Shown here in pieces: positions 34,035 to 42,927 of a stretch of DNA of 64,000 nucleotides. Under the pieces are notes generated by a model. It was not told where the DNA came from and made no database searches. It saw only the letters and a program-made list of their open reading frames with translations. The stretch comes from Chloroflexota bacterium. Its GTDB lineage: Bacteria; Chloroflexota; Anaerolineae; Aggregatilineales; Phototrophicaceae. The position numbers were made by a program, and so were the translations under genes. Position 1 is the first letter of the stretch; each line of letters opens with the position of its first letter. The stretch spans positions 62,001 to 126,000 of the forward strand of contig JACRPS010000015.1 of NCBI GenBank assembly GCA_016223085.1, in the 5' to 3' direction.

Positions 34035-34176
34035 AGTCTACAGTCAACAGTCTTCAGTCTACAGTCACAAGACAAAAGACGAAAACAAACGCCCGCGTGA
34101 ACGTGCGCGGGCGTTGTGTTTACTGACGACTACGGACTAAAGACTACAGACTATAGACTAACGACTGTAAACTATT
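34035..34176. repeat. Heptad repeats flanking the thioredoxin terminator
   Basis: AGTCTAC, AGTCAAC, AGTCTTC, AGTCTAC, AGTCACA at 34035-34069, then the hairpin, then inverted-sense heptads GACTACG, GACTAAA, GACTACA, GACTATA, GACTAAC, GACTGTA, AACTATT at 34128-34176. The two arrays can pair over the terminator. The stop codon of the histidine kinase (34174-34172) is inside the second array. Confidence 0.9.
34088..34118 (+). terminator. Terminator after thioredoxin (bidirectional hairpin)
   Basis: AACGCCCGCG (34088-34097) and CGCGGGCGTT (34106-34115) form a 10-bp stem with an 8-base loop; GTGTTT follows. It can also serve the convergent kinase gene. Confidence 0.75.
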
Positions 34177-37100
34177 TCCCCACCGGCTGCGTATCGGCCA
34201 GCACGTCTTCCGGCGCTTCTGCTTCCGGCGCGACCGGCACGGTGAAGAAGAAGGTCGTGCCTTTGCCAGCTTCGCTTTCGACCCAGATTTTGCCGCCGTG
34301 CCGCTGCACAATCCCCTGCGTGATCGTCAGGCCAAGTCCTGTGCCGGGCTGTTCCCGTGCCAGCGGGTTGGCGCTGCGGAAGTAGGGCGTAAACAGCTTC
34401 GCCAGGTCTTCCTCGCTCATGCCGATGCCCGTGTCCCGTACACTGACCTGCAAAAACGCACCCACGTCGCGGCCTTTGGCATCATAGACGTGCTCCAGCA
34501 CTTCCGCCCTGATCGTAATGGTGCCATCCGGCGGTGTGTACTTGTGGGCGTTGCTGACGAGGTTCGTCAGCACCTGAATCAGCCGGTTCTGGTCGACGTG
34601 GATGTGCGGCAGATGGCGCGGGGTTTCCACCACCAACTGCTGGTGTTTGTCCTCAAGCTGCCTGTGGAGGGGACGCAGCGTTTCCGTGATGACATTGCGG
34701 AAGTCCACCGCCGAAAACTCCATTTGCAGATTGTTGGTTTGCAGCTTGGTCACGTCGTTCAGGTCGCTGACCAGCGTAATCATGCGGTCAACGTTCGAGC
34801 GGACGATACTCAGAAACGTCTGCTGCTGGTCGCTCATGCTACCGGTCACGCCGCTGAGCAGGAGTTCGGTATAACCTTTGATCGAGGTCATTGGCGTTTT
34901 GAGTTCGTGCGCCACAAAGCTGACAAACTCACTCTTGGACTGGTTGGCGCGGGTGAGTTCGTCGTAGAACTGGGCGTTGGTGATGGCGACGATGGCATGT
35001 TCTGCCAACCGCTGGGCAAACCCCAGGTCAAGCAGGTTCAGGCGCGGTTCGGTGTCTTTTTCCAGCACCAGCAGCGCGTGGATTTCGCCCGCCGAGAGCA
35101 TGGGAATGGTCAACTGGCTTTTGGCGTCGCGCAGGCTGGGGATGTAATCCGGGTCAATCCGCACGTCGGGCACCAGGTCAGCCTGCCGGGTGCGCATCAC
35201 CCGGCGGACTATGCCTTTGTCCAGCGGCCACAGCCTGCCTTCCGCGCCATCAGGATAATCGTCAGTCTGGTAGCCGTAGCTGGACACGATGTGCAGCAGC
35301 GGCGGTTCGCCGTGCAGCACCAGACCGAGAACACCTGCCGTCGCGCCGGTGTTGGCAATTGCCCAGCGCATGGTCACGTCCGCGACTTTCTTCAGGTCGA
35401 GCGAACGGTTCAGCTCAACGTCAATACGCTCCATCGCTTCGAGTTCTTTCACGCGCTGGCCGAGCTGTAGGTCAGTCATTTCAAACAGCCGCGCGTTCTC
35501 GATAGCGACCGCTGCCTGACCGGCGAAGGTGTACAACAGGTCAAGGTCTTCCTTGACATAGATGCTGCCGTCTTTTTTGTTCAGGACTTCCAGCACGCCG
35601 ATGACGCGGTTCTGCACCACCAGCGGCACGGCCAGCACCGCGCTGGTGCTGAAGCTGCCCTTCGCCACTTCGCCACCCCAGCGGGGGTCGTTGGCCGTGT
35701 CGTTCACGATAACCGCCTTGCCGGTGCTGGCGACTTCGCCCACGAGGCCGCGTTTGGCCGGGAAACGCTGGCCTACCAATTCCTGCCCGCTGGCGCCAAC
35801 CGCAACCTTAAACTCCAGATCGCCCGTGCCGTCGTCCAGCGTCAGCAGCAGCGAACCAGCCTCGGCGTTGAGGATGTCCACCGCGCTTTCGGTAATCAGT
35901 TGCAGCAGGCTTTCGACGTGCAGTTCCGACGCCAGCTTACGGCTGATGTCGTTCAGCACGGACAACTGCCGCGCGCGCAGATTGGTTTCGTTAAACAGGC
36001 GCGCTTTTTCAATCGAGGTCGCGGCCAGCGCGCCGATGTCGCCGAAGATGCGAAGTTGATCGTCGGTATACGGTTTATTCGCTTCCGGCGTGCCAATCGC
36101 CAGCAGGCCGACGGTCGTCGGCCCGACGATCATCGGTACACCCATCCACGCCTTCAGGTTCGGGTCTTCGTCGGTGATCGCCGCGCCACGCTGGTTCATC
36201 ACCACGCCATAATCGTCCACTCGCATAGCCTGTCCGGTGCGGATAACCTCGCTGAACAGATCGCGTCCCATCGGCCAGCGGCGGGTTTCGCGGTCGCGGT
36301 AGCGTTCGTAATGCTCGGAGAAAAAGGCGAAGTAGGCCCGGTCGGTTGCTCCATCACGCAGGACGATGTAAAAATGCGGCGAGTCAATCAGCTTGCCGGT
36401 CTGCGCGCTGATGAGTTCCAGCAGGTCATCGTAATCAATCGTGTAGTTCACCGCCTGACCGACCTGGCTGAGCACGTCCAGTTCGCGCACGCGGCGCTCC
36501 AGCGACTCGATCACCTGGGCGCGTTCAACGGCGATGGCAATCTGGCTGGTGATGTTTTCGATAAAACGAAGCTGCTCAAAATCATAGGTAGGAGCGCCGG
36601 ACAGCGGCGGGCCGATGCAGACGAAGCCAATCAACTGCTTGCGTCCACGCAACCGGGCGATCACGACGGCGCGCAGGATACCCAGCCGGGCGCGTTCGCC
36701 GCGGAGTTCGGGCGGCCAGGGGCGCGCCGGTTCGAGATGAATCAGGTCCGGCTTGTCCGGATCGTTCAGCAGGGCGACCATTTCGCTGTCACTTGTGAAG
36801 CGGATGTCGGTTTCGCCGCGCCCGCTTTTCGCCGCCTGATAATCGCCGGTCTGGCGGTTGGGCAGGAAGATAAAGGCGCTGGATGGGGCAATCGCTTCGT
36901 CAAGCTGCTGGTGGAACGCCTGCATTATCTGGTTGATGTCTACCAGCGTCGTCAGGGTGCGGCCAAAGGCTTCCACCCGTTCCTGATAGTTGGTGCGGGT
37001 ACGGTAGTAGATGCGGTCAATCTGCCGCTGGAGGTAGGTACGGATGGGCAGGAACAGCACCGCCATCAGGAAAACCGTCAGCGCGATCAGCAGCGGGTCG

Positions 37101-38410
37101 CCGGCGCGGCTTTGCAGCGCCTCGCGGGTTATCAGGCTGCTGCCAAACACCACCAGAAAGTAGCTCGTAACCAGCGCCACCAGCAGCACCGCGTAGGTGA
37201 TGCCCCGGCTGATGACCTTGTCCGTATCAAACGAGCGATACTGGAGGATAGCATAAGCGAAGCTGATGGGTGGCATGACAAAAAACGGCATGATTGCCGA
37301 GGTGTTCAGCGTAATCAGCACGTCGCCGGTCAGGGACTGCGTCAGGGTGTTGATCATCCAGAAGATGATCGGCCCCAGCGTCAGCGCGACACCGATCAAC
37401 ACCGTATTCGTCTGGTCGCGGATGGCGACTGATGTTGCCAAACGCCGCCGGCGCACCAGGTTGACAATGAGAAAAATCGTTGCCAGCGAGGCGGTGATGA
37501 TGCCGGTCTGCCATGTCAGCGGGAAGGAACGCGGCGTGGGCGGGTAGAAGTATATCCACAACAGCACGGCAACAATCGCCGCGTTGACCACCAGCGGCAG
37601 GTACTGCAAATACGGTCGTTTATACAAAATCGTCAGCTTAACCGGGAACACCAGCGCCAGCGTTGCCGTGATACCGGCGATGAAGTTGACCGCCACCAGC
37701 CACAGCGGAAGGAGTTGGTAAGTATTGTTGACGTTATAACCGCCGCCCATGAAGATGGCAAACACCAGGCAGAACAGCGTAATCAGCCGCGCGGTCGGCT
37801 GGTTCGGGCGTAGCGCCAGTACCACCACGCCGATCACGAGACTGAGCGTGCCCATGATAAACGGCACCACGAAATACGCCAGGAAGTCGTTGCTCGGCAG
37901 GTCGGTTAGCCAGTAGCTGACGCGGCAGCGCAGCAGGTCGTTACCCGCTTCCATACACTCCACCGAAGTGACGTCCGGCTGGCTGGCGGCGGGGCGCTCG
38001 AACTCCACTTCGATGCGGTCGCCGGGTTCGAGGCCGGACAGGATGTTCAGGAATTTCTGGCGCGCGCCAGCATAATCGCCGGGGGTGGCAAACAGGGGTT
38101 CGTCGTTGACGGCGATGAGCTGGTCGCGCCACTGGAGGCCAGCGTTTAACCCTGACCAGGGACGAGTATTGACCGATACGCTGCCGTCCACGACCATGTT
38201 CGGCGTCAGCATCGCGCCGAAGAAGGGGCGGCTGCGCGACTCCAGCGCCGCCGACAGGTAAACGACAAACGCGATCACCGTCACCACTGCTGCCAGCAGG
38301 GCGAATACAAAGCCAGGGCGCTGGTCGGGCGTGACCGCCAGCGCCAGCCGCCGGGGCTGCCGTACCGTCACTGTGCTGGCCGGAGTTGTCGTATCAGATA
38401 GGGCGCTCAT
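34172..38410 (-). CDS. Large membrane histidine kinase: PDZ-like loop, polytopic sensor, four GAF domains
   Basis: The 1412-residue sensor kinase has, in order: a first membrane segment (~32-58); a ~110-residue extracytoplasmic loop with PDZ-like features (GLNAGLQWRDQLIAVNDEPL, then LEPGDRIEVEFERP); about nine more membrane segments (180-480); four GAF domains (~510-640, 665-830, 845-1010, 1035-1150); a HisKA domain with VSFVAHELKTPMTSI (His1168); and HATPase_c (NLVSNAHKYTPPDGT, DTGIGMSEEDL, GTGLGLTITQG). It ends without a receiver. The topology, one PDZ-like loop between the first two membrane segments then a polytopic sensor, resembles ComP-type pheromone kinases. No cognate response regulator is adjacent. 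Confidence 0.88.
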   Translation of the reverse strand: MSALSDTTTPASTVTVRQPRRLALAVTPDQRPGFVFALLAAVVTVIAFVVYLSAALESRSRPFFGAMLTPNMVVDGSVSVNTRPWSGLNAGLQWRDQLIAVNDEPLFATPGDYAGARQKFLNILSGLEPGDRIEVEFERPAASQPDVTSVECMEAGNDLLRCRVSYWLTDLPSNDFLAYFVVPFIMGTLSLVIGVVVLALRPNQPTARLITLFCLVFAIFMGGGYNVNNTYQLLPLWLVAVNFIAGITATLALVFPVKLTILYKRPYLQYLPLVVNAAIVAVLLWIYFYPPTPRSFPLTWQTGIITASLATIFLIVNLVRRRRLATSVAIRDQTNTVLIGVALTLGPIIFWMINTLTQSLTGDVLITLNTSAIMPFFVMPPISFAYAILQYRSFDTDKVISRGITYAVLLVALVTSYFLVVFGSSLITREALQSRAGDPLLIALTVFLMAVLFLPIRTYLQRQIDRIYYRTRTNYQERVEAFGRTLTTLVDINQIMQAFHQQLDEAIAPSSAFIFLPNRQTGDYQAAKSGRGETDIRFTSDSEMVALLNDPDKPDLIHLEPARPWPPELRGERARLGILRAVVIARLRGRKQLIGFVCIGPPLSGAPTYDFEQLRFIENITSQIAIAVERAQVIESLERRVRELDVLSQVGQAVNYTIDYDDLLELISAQTGKLIDSPHFYIVLRDGATDRAYFAFFSEHYERYRDRETRRWPMGRDLFSEVIRTGQAMRVDDYGVVMNQRGAAITDEDPNLKAWMGVPMIVGPTTVGLLAIGTPEANKPYTDDQLRIFGDIGALAATSIEKARLFNETNLRARQLSVLNDISRKLASELHVESLLQLITESAVDILNAEAGSLLLTLDDGTGDLEFKVAVGASGQELVGQRFPAKRGLVGEVASTGKAVIVNDTANDPRWGGEVAKGSFSTSAVLAVPLVVQNRVIGVLEVLNKKDGSIYVKEDLDLLYTFAGQAAVAIENARLFEMTDLQLGQRVKELEAMERIDVELNRSLDLKKVADVTMRWAIANTGATAGVLGLVLHGEPPLLHIVSSYGYQTDDYPDGAEGRLWPLDKGIVRRVMRTRQADLVPDVRIDPDYIPSLRDAKSQLTIPMLSAGEIHALLVLEKDTEPRLNLLDLGFAQRLAEHAIVAITNAQFYDELTRANQSKSEFVSFVAHELKTPMTSIKGYTELLLSGVTGSMSDQQQTFLSIVRSNVDRMITLVSDLNDVTKLQTNNLQMEFSAVDFRNVITETLRPLHRQLEDKHQQLVVETPRHLPHIHVDQNRLIQVLTNLVSNAHKYTPPDGTITIRAEVLEHVYDAKGRDVGAFLQVSVRDTGIGMSEEDLAKLFTPYFRSANPLAREQPGTGLGLTITQGIVQRHGGKIWVESEAGKGTTFFFTVPVAPEAEAPEDVLADTQPVGK

Positions 38411-38516
38411 AACGCGAACGTGTCCTCCACCGCCTCACCCTTTCATTCTAGCACAGGTTGAAAATCGCAAACATTGGGTTTGCTAGGTGTAATGTTTGAT
38501 TCCGGTTTCGGTCTGT

Positions 38517-38544
38517 TGGGGGGTGGGGGGCTTTCTGCTATAAT
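38517..38544 (+). promoter_or_regulatory. Promoter of the B12-mutase subunit/meaB genes
   Basis: TTGGGG (38517-38522), 16 bases, TATAAT (38539-38544) in the context TGCTATAAT. The next feature downstream is a perfect Family A palindrome, which lies in the 5' leader. Confidence 0.5.
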
Positions 38545-38561
38545 CGGGGTAGATCAAGGCA

Positions 38562-38589
38562 GTAGGGACACGATATATCGTGTCCCTAC
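38562..38589. repeat. Perfect Family A palindrome in a 5' leader
   Basis: Half-sites GTAGGGACACGATA and TATCGTGTCCCTAC, a perfect 28-base palindrome. It lies between the -10 box and the ribosome binding site of the B12-binding gene. Confidence 0.9.
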
Positions 38590-38610
38590 CGGAAATTACC
38601 AGGACAAGTC

Positions 38611-39030
38611 ATGACGACCGAGCAACCGATTCGTGTACTCATCGCCAAGCCCGGCCTGGACGGCCACGACCGGGGCGCGAAAGTGATTGCCCGCGCACTG
38701 CGAGACGCGGGTATGGAAGTGATTTATACCGGCCTGCGCCAGACGCCGGAAATGGTGGCGGAAGCCGCCCTGCAGGAAGACGTGGACGTGGTGGGCCTCA
38801 GCATCCTCAGCGGGGCGCACCTGGCGCTGGTGCCGCGCGTGCGCGAACTGATGGACGACAACGGCCTGCAGGACGTGGCGCTGCTGGTCGGCGGCATTAT
38901 TCCGGACGAGGACGTGCCGGCGCTGAAGGCGCAGGGCGTGTCTGGCGTGTTTGGGCCGGGGACGAGCACGGAGGACATTATCAATCACATCCGTCAGGTG
39001 GTGGCGTCCAGGAGTGGAAACAACGGCTGA
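38611..39030 (+). CDS. Cobalamin-binding subunit of methylmalonyl-CoA-type mutase
   Basis: The 139 residues are a free-standing B12-binding domain: [20 protein letters not shown] carries the DxHxxG motif whose His coordinates cobalt, followed by [20 protein letters not shown] and [11 protein letters not shown]. This is the C-terminal half of methylmalonyl-CoA mutase, which converts methylmalonyl-CoA to succinyl-CoA, here as a separate small subunit. The matching catalytic (large) subunit is not in this window. The stop overlaps the start of meaB, so they are co-translated. Its precise substrate (methylmalonyl-, isobutyryl- or ethylmalonyl-CoA) cannot be told from this domain. Confidence 0.92.
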   Translation: MTTEQPIRVLIAKPGLDGHDRGAKVIARALRDAGMEVIYTGLRQTPEMVAEAALQEDVDVVGLSILSGAHLALVPRVRELMDDNGLQDVALLVGGIIPDEDVPALKAQGVSGVFGPGTSTEDIINHIRQVVASRSGNNG

Positions 39031-40028
39031 TGGTTGATCTGGTTCAGGCCACGCTCCACGGCGACCGCCGGGCGCTGGCTCGTCTGTTAACTTATGTCGA
39101 AAACGAACGCGAGGGAGTGGAACAATCCCTCGCGGCGCTTTTTCCCCATACCGGGCACGCCTGGGTGATCGGCGTAACCGGCGCGCCGGGCACGGGCAAA
39201 AGCTCGCTGGTCAATGCGCTGGCGAAAGCGTTTCGCAGGCGCGGCCAGACGGTCGCCATCGTGGCAGTAGACCCCACCAGCCCATTTTCCGGCGGCGCGA
39301 TTATGGGCGACCGTATCCGGATGCGCGACCTCGCTGGTGACAAAGGGGTGTTCATCCGCAGCATGGCAACGCGTGGCAGCCTGGGCGGACTGGCGCGCGC
39401 CACTCGTGACGTGATTCGCGTGCTGGACGCGGCAGGTTTCGACGTGATTTTTGTTGAAACGGTTGGCGCGGGGCAGAGCGAAGTGGACATCGTGCGGACG
39501 GCGCAGACCACGATTGTGGTCGAAGCACCCGGCTTCGGCGACGACGTGCAGGCGATCAAGGCCGGCATCCTCGAAATTGCCGACGTGCTGGTGGTCAACA
39601 AGGCTGACCGCCCCGGCGCGGAGAATACCGTGCGCGCCCTGAAGGCGATGCTCGAAATGGGACACCCGGCAGCGCGGGAGCAGCTCACGCGGCATCATGG
39701 GCAGTTGGTGTCGGTGGAACTTTCCAGCAACGGTGGCGAGCTGTGGATTCCGCCGGTGGTGAAGACGGTCGCGCCGGAAGACCAGGGCATAGACGACCTG
39801 GTAGCGGCGCTGGAGTCCCACCGCCACCACCTGATTGAAGCCCGCGCGCTGACTGGGCTGGAACGCCAGCACATCGAGATCGAACTGTATGACCGGCTGG
39901 AAGCGGCGCTGATGGCGCGGCTGCTGAAAGCCATTCCCGGCGACGTTTTGTCGGACGTTATCCGCCGCATTCAGGCGCGCGAACTCGACCCCCAATCGGC
40001 GGTGAACACGATACTGGAACAGGCGTGA
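39030..40028 (+). CDS. meaB: Methylmalonyl-CoA mutase-associated GTPase MeaB/ArgK
   Basis: MeaB is a G3E-family GTPase that protects and reloads B12 in acyl-CoA mutases. The 332 residues include the P-loop GVTGAPGTGKSSLVNALAK, the switch region VDPTSPFSGGAIMGDRIRMR, FVETVGAGQSEVDIV, and the NKAD base-recognition motif in VLVVNKADRPGAENT. The ATG at 39030 overlaps the mutase subunit stop (TGATG), so a longer frame to 38580 is not used. The position next to the B12-binding subunit supports the MeaB role over an older ArgK label. prs follows 47 bases downstream. Confidence 0.94.
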   Translation: MVDLVQATLHGDRRALARLLTYVENEREGVEQSLAALFPHTGHAWVIGVTGAPGTGKSSLVNALAKAFRRRGQTVAIVAVDPTSPFSGGAIMGDRIRMRDLAGDKGVFIRSMATRGSLGGLARATRDVIRVLDAAGFDVIFVETVGAGQSEVDIVRTAQTTIVVEAPGFGDDVQAIKAGILEIADVLVVNKADRPGAENTVRALKAMLEMGHPAAREQLTRHHGQLVSVELSSNGGELWIPPVVKTVAPEDQGIDDLVAALESHRHHLIEARALTGLERQHIEIELYDRLEAALMARLLKAIPGDVLSDVIRRIQARELDPQSAVNTILEQA

Positions 40029-40075
40029 GAACTGGCCGGTGCTTCCGTCCGGCCATCAGAGAGAGGGAGGGACGA

Positions 40076-41101
40076 ATGGACAGCACGTTGGTACGAGTGC
40101 CGGGAACAAAACTCATCCGCGAGACAAGGACACATTCTGGAAGGCTAACTGTGGGTCAATACGGACAGATCATGCTGTTTGCGGGGTCGGCCTCGCAGGC
40201 ACTATGCAAGGAAATCGGCGCCTACCTCGGCATTGAACTGGGTGAGTCCGAACGGATCGTCTTCCCGAACGAAAACATCTTTATCCAGTTGAAGGAAAGC
40301 GTACGCGGTCAGGATGTGTATATCGTACAAACGATGTCGCACCCGCTGCACGATAACTTCATGGAACTGCTGATTATGGTGGACGCCGTCAAGCGCGACT
40401 CCGCCGGGCGTATCAACGTCGTGATTCCGTATATGTCATATACCCGTTCCGACAAAAAGGACCAGCCGCGCGTGCCGATTACAGCCCGGCTGGTCGCCAA
40501 CATGATCGAAACGGCGGGCGCTGACCGCTACATCACGATTGACCTGCACACCGGGCAGATTCAGGGTTTCTTTAACATCCCCGGCGATGCACTGACCGCT
40601 TTCCACCTGATGAGCGATTATGTTAAGGAAAAGCATATCGAAAACCTGACGGTAGTGTCCGCCGACCTGGGTTTCGCCAAGAAGGCACGCAACTGGGCGG
40701 AAAAGCTGGGCACGCCGCTGGCGGTGGTGGAAAAGCGCCGCCTGTTTAACACCGGCCAATCGGAGGCGTTGACGCTGATCGGTGACGTGCGCGGCAGACA
40801 TGTGTTGATCGTGGACCACGAAGTGCTGACCGGCGGCACAATCGCCAACGTAGTGGACACAGTGCGGCAGGAAGGCGCGTGTGATATCTACCTGGCTTTC
40901 ACCCATGCCATCATCGCGGCCAAGGGGGTGGAACGGCTGCGCGGGCTGGACATCAAGGAGATCATCACCACCAACACCGTGCCACTGCCCGCCGAGCGCA
41001 CCCTGCCAAATATGAAGATTCTCTCGGTCGCGCCGCTGCTGGGCGAAGTGATTCTACGGGCGCACGAAGGCCGCAGTGTAGGCGAGCTGTTTAACGAGTG
41101 A
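40076..41101 (+). CDS. prs: Ribose-phosphate pyrophosphokinase with an altered PRPP loop
   Basis: Prs makes PRPP from ribose 5-phosphate and ATP. The 341 residues align through most family landmarks: IMLFAGSASQALCKEI, ENIFIQLKESVRGQDVYIVQ, YSRQDKKD-like YTRSDKKDQPRVPITARLVA, and AGADRYITIDLHTGQIQGFF. The PRPP-binding loop, normally VVDDMVDTGGT-like, reads LIVDHEVLTGGTIANVVDTV, so two acidic positions have become His and Leu. The start at 40076 follows GAGAGGGAGGGACG. Overall it is a PRPP synthase by descent; the loop changes may alter catalysis or indicate a lineage-specific variant or regulator-like paralogue. Confidence 0.85.
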   Translation: MDSTLVRVPGTKLIRETRTHSGRLTVGQYGQIMLFAGSASQALCKEIGAYLGIELGESERIVFPNENIFIQLKESVRGQDVYIVQTMSHPLHDNFMELLIMVDAVKRDSAGRINVVIPYMSYTRSDKKDQPRVPITARLVANMIETAGADRYITIDLHTGQIQGFFNIPGDALTAFHLMSDYVKEKHIENLTVVSADLGFAKKARNWAEKLGTPLAVVEKRRLFNTGQSEALTLIGDVRGRHVLIVDHEVLTGGTIANVVDTVRQEGACDIYLAFTHAIIAAKGVERLRGLDIKEIITTNTVPLPAERTLPNMKILSVAPLLGEVILRAHEGRSVGELFNE

Positions 41102-41116
41102 CGAGGGATGAGCTAT

Positions 41117-41161
41117 GAGTGATGAGTTCAGACGCCTGAGCGAGGTTTTAACTCATCACTC
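41117..41161. repeat. Inverted repeat GAGTGATGAGTT...AACTCATCACTC
   Basis: Perfect 12-bp arms at 41117-41128 and 41150-41161 around a 21-base spacer, just after prs. It may act as a transcript 3' hairpin. The rest of the gap to 41336 shows no other element; a 64-codon plus-strand frame there is not convincing. Confidence 0.75.
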
Positions 41162-41336
41162 GTTCCCCGTGACTGAAACTATCCCTCGCGCTGTGACCTG
41201 TGCCACTGAACCGAAACCTGCGTACCGGCATCCGGTTGGCTGCTGACGGCACGTGCAGACTGGATACTGTCCGCACGTTCGCGCTGTGGGTTCAGGTCAG
41301 CAGCAGGCGGTTAATGCAAACGCTGCTGGCAAATCG

Positions 41337-42737
41337 TTATGAAATAGCCGAAAGCTCGACTTTGCTTATCCCAGGAAGCCGGCCTCCTTCGTAAGAAATT
41401 GCCAGCCATTTACCATCAGGACTGAAAGCTACGTCCAGCACAGGATAATCAAACGACAGGTGATGTAAAAGCCGGCCAGTGGATATGTCAAGCAGTCCTA
41501 CTCCGAGAAAGCCAACGACTGCGATCAGACTGCCATCCGGGCTGAATGAAAACCGACCTAAACTGCCATTTTCCTCAAGCTGCCACTGACTGTCTAGCCT
41601 GCGGTGCGCCAGATTGATGAAATACATCGTCCATTCGTAATCCTGCCAACCTCGATCCAGGACATGGGGTACCGCCACCGTATGATCGCCTGGCACAAAT
41701 GCAATCGGCGTATTTTGACCACTAATCCAGGGGTTTTGCCGGGGAAGATCGAACACAGCAAGCTGCTGGCCGTTTTGCGCATCCCAGAGGCGAAAAGAGC
41801 TGTCTGGCGGGCCACTTTCGCTGACGTAATGATAACCGCCATCGGAAGCCAGTATCGAACCATCCGGGCTGAAAGCCAGTGCCCCGACAATGGTATGACC
41901 GTTCATTTCCGCCAGTAGTTGGCCTGTGTCCACGCTCCACAGCCGGACTGATCCGTCACCATAAGCGGTTGCCCATCTGGATAGATCAGGGCTGATGGCA
42001 GCGGTGTGGGTATAATAGGCTGGTGAAGCAATATTTATGATGCGAAAAGTGCCGTCGTTCAGATTCCAGAGTGTTAAATCACCGTCAGGTGTGCCCGTGA
42101 CTGCCAGCACATTACCATTAAACTGTACTGCCCCATAACCGCTACCCAGAGGTGTAATAAAAGTTGGTTGAGCCATCAATACCGCTACGCCTTTCGGCGT
42201 ATGGAGGTCATGAACCCAGACACCACCCAACATGTTAATCGCCAGATACCGGCTGTCGGGAGACCAGATCAAATCAACCGGCCACGCATATTCAACGGCT
42301 CCGACAGGCTGAAGCCGGTTGAGGTTCGTTGGCGTGATGGTGTCAGTTGGTGAAGGAACATCGAAAGTCTGCGGCACAGGCTGTAACGGAAATTCCCATC
42401 GTTTGTCATTGGGCGTACCGGATGGGACTGCTGTTACCCATCCCCAGGCAAACTCACCGCTGGTTCCACCGGGAAAAGCAATCTGCCGCTGGATAAGGCC
42501 ATCCTGACATTGCGGATTATTGATGACATGAACCAGCGTTCCCGTTTCCAGTTGTATTGTTAAAATACTGCTGCCTGTTTCCATCAAAGCAGTTAATGGT
42601 CTGGTGGTGACAGCCAAAATGCCGGCGGGTAAGGGCTTCACCGTCTGGTCACAGGCAGACGGCATTTGTAGGGCCTGTACGCGAGTAACGATTGCCAGCA
42701 GTAGTATAAGGCCGGTGAGCAGTTGTTTAGGATACAT
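41337..42737 (-). CDS. Secreted WD40-repeat (beta-propeller) protein
   Basis: The 466 residues start with a signal peptide (KQLLTGLILLLAIVTRVQAL) and carry about seven WD40-like blades. Typical blades include YAWPVDLIWSPDSRYLAINM, ISPDLSRWATAYGDGSVRLW and ALAFSPDGSILASDGGYHYV. Near the C-terminus are GRFSFSPDGSLIAVVGFLGV and LDVAFSPDGKWLAISYEGGR. It probably forms a secreted or surface propeller that mediates protein contacts; no enzymatic motif is seen. Base composition appears less GC-rich and codon use less biased than in the neighbours, so it may have been acquired. A minus-strand TATAAT is at 42778-42773. Confidence 0.85.
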   Translation of the reverse strand: MYPKQLLTGLILLLAIVTRVQALQMPSACDQTVKPLPAGILAVTTRPLTALMETGSSILTIQLETGTLVHVINNPQCQDGLIQRQIAFPGGTSGEFAWGWVTAVPSGTPNDKRWEFPLQPVPQTFDVPSPTDTITPTNLNRLQPVGAVEYAWPVDLIWSPDSRYLAINMLGGVWVHDLHTPKGVAVLMAQPTFITPLGSGYGAVQFNGNVLAVTGTPDGDLTLWNLNDGTFRIINIASPAYYTHTAAISPDLSRWATAYGDGSVRLWSVDTGQLLAEMNGHTIVGALAFSPDGSILASDGGYHYVSESGPPDSSFRLWDAQNGQQLAVFDLPRQNPWISGQNTPIAFVPGDHTVAVPHVLDRGWQDYEWTMYFINLAHRRLDSQWQLEENGSLGRFSFSPDGSLIAVVGFLGVGLLDISTGRLLHHLSFDYPVLDVAFSPDGKWLAISYEGGRLPGISKVELSAIS

Positions 42738-42772
42738 TCCCGCATCCCGGTTGACCCATTTTTATCCATCTC

Positions 42773-42778
42773 ATTATA
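42773..42778 (-). promoter_or_regulatory. Possible -10 box of the WD40 gene
   Basis: TATAAT on the minus strand, preceded by TGCT, about 36 bases before the start codon; the -35 is poor. Confidence 0.4.
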
Positions 42779-42862
42779 AGCATGGTAAGTAGAAGTTGCT
42801 TCAGGATGGGGCACAGTCCTCCCAAAAATCCTGCTCTTTCTAAGCTGGGGCTTATGGGGTTA

Positions 42863-42871
42863 TGATATAAT
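42863..42871 (+). promoter_or_regulatory. Extended -10 promoter of secA
   Basis: TGATATAAT, a perfect extended -10 (TGnTATAAT) 57 bases upstream of the secA start; no consensus -35 is needed for this type. Confidence 0.6.
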
Positions 42872-42927
42872 GCCGATTTGCAACACCCTGTTTATCCACC
42901 GGCGACCGGCTGGAAATCGAGGCGTAG

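Noticed and set aside
41200-41394. 64-codon plus-strand frame after prs
   Set aside because: No ribosome binding site, overlaps the WD40 gene end and lacks any motif.
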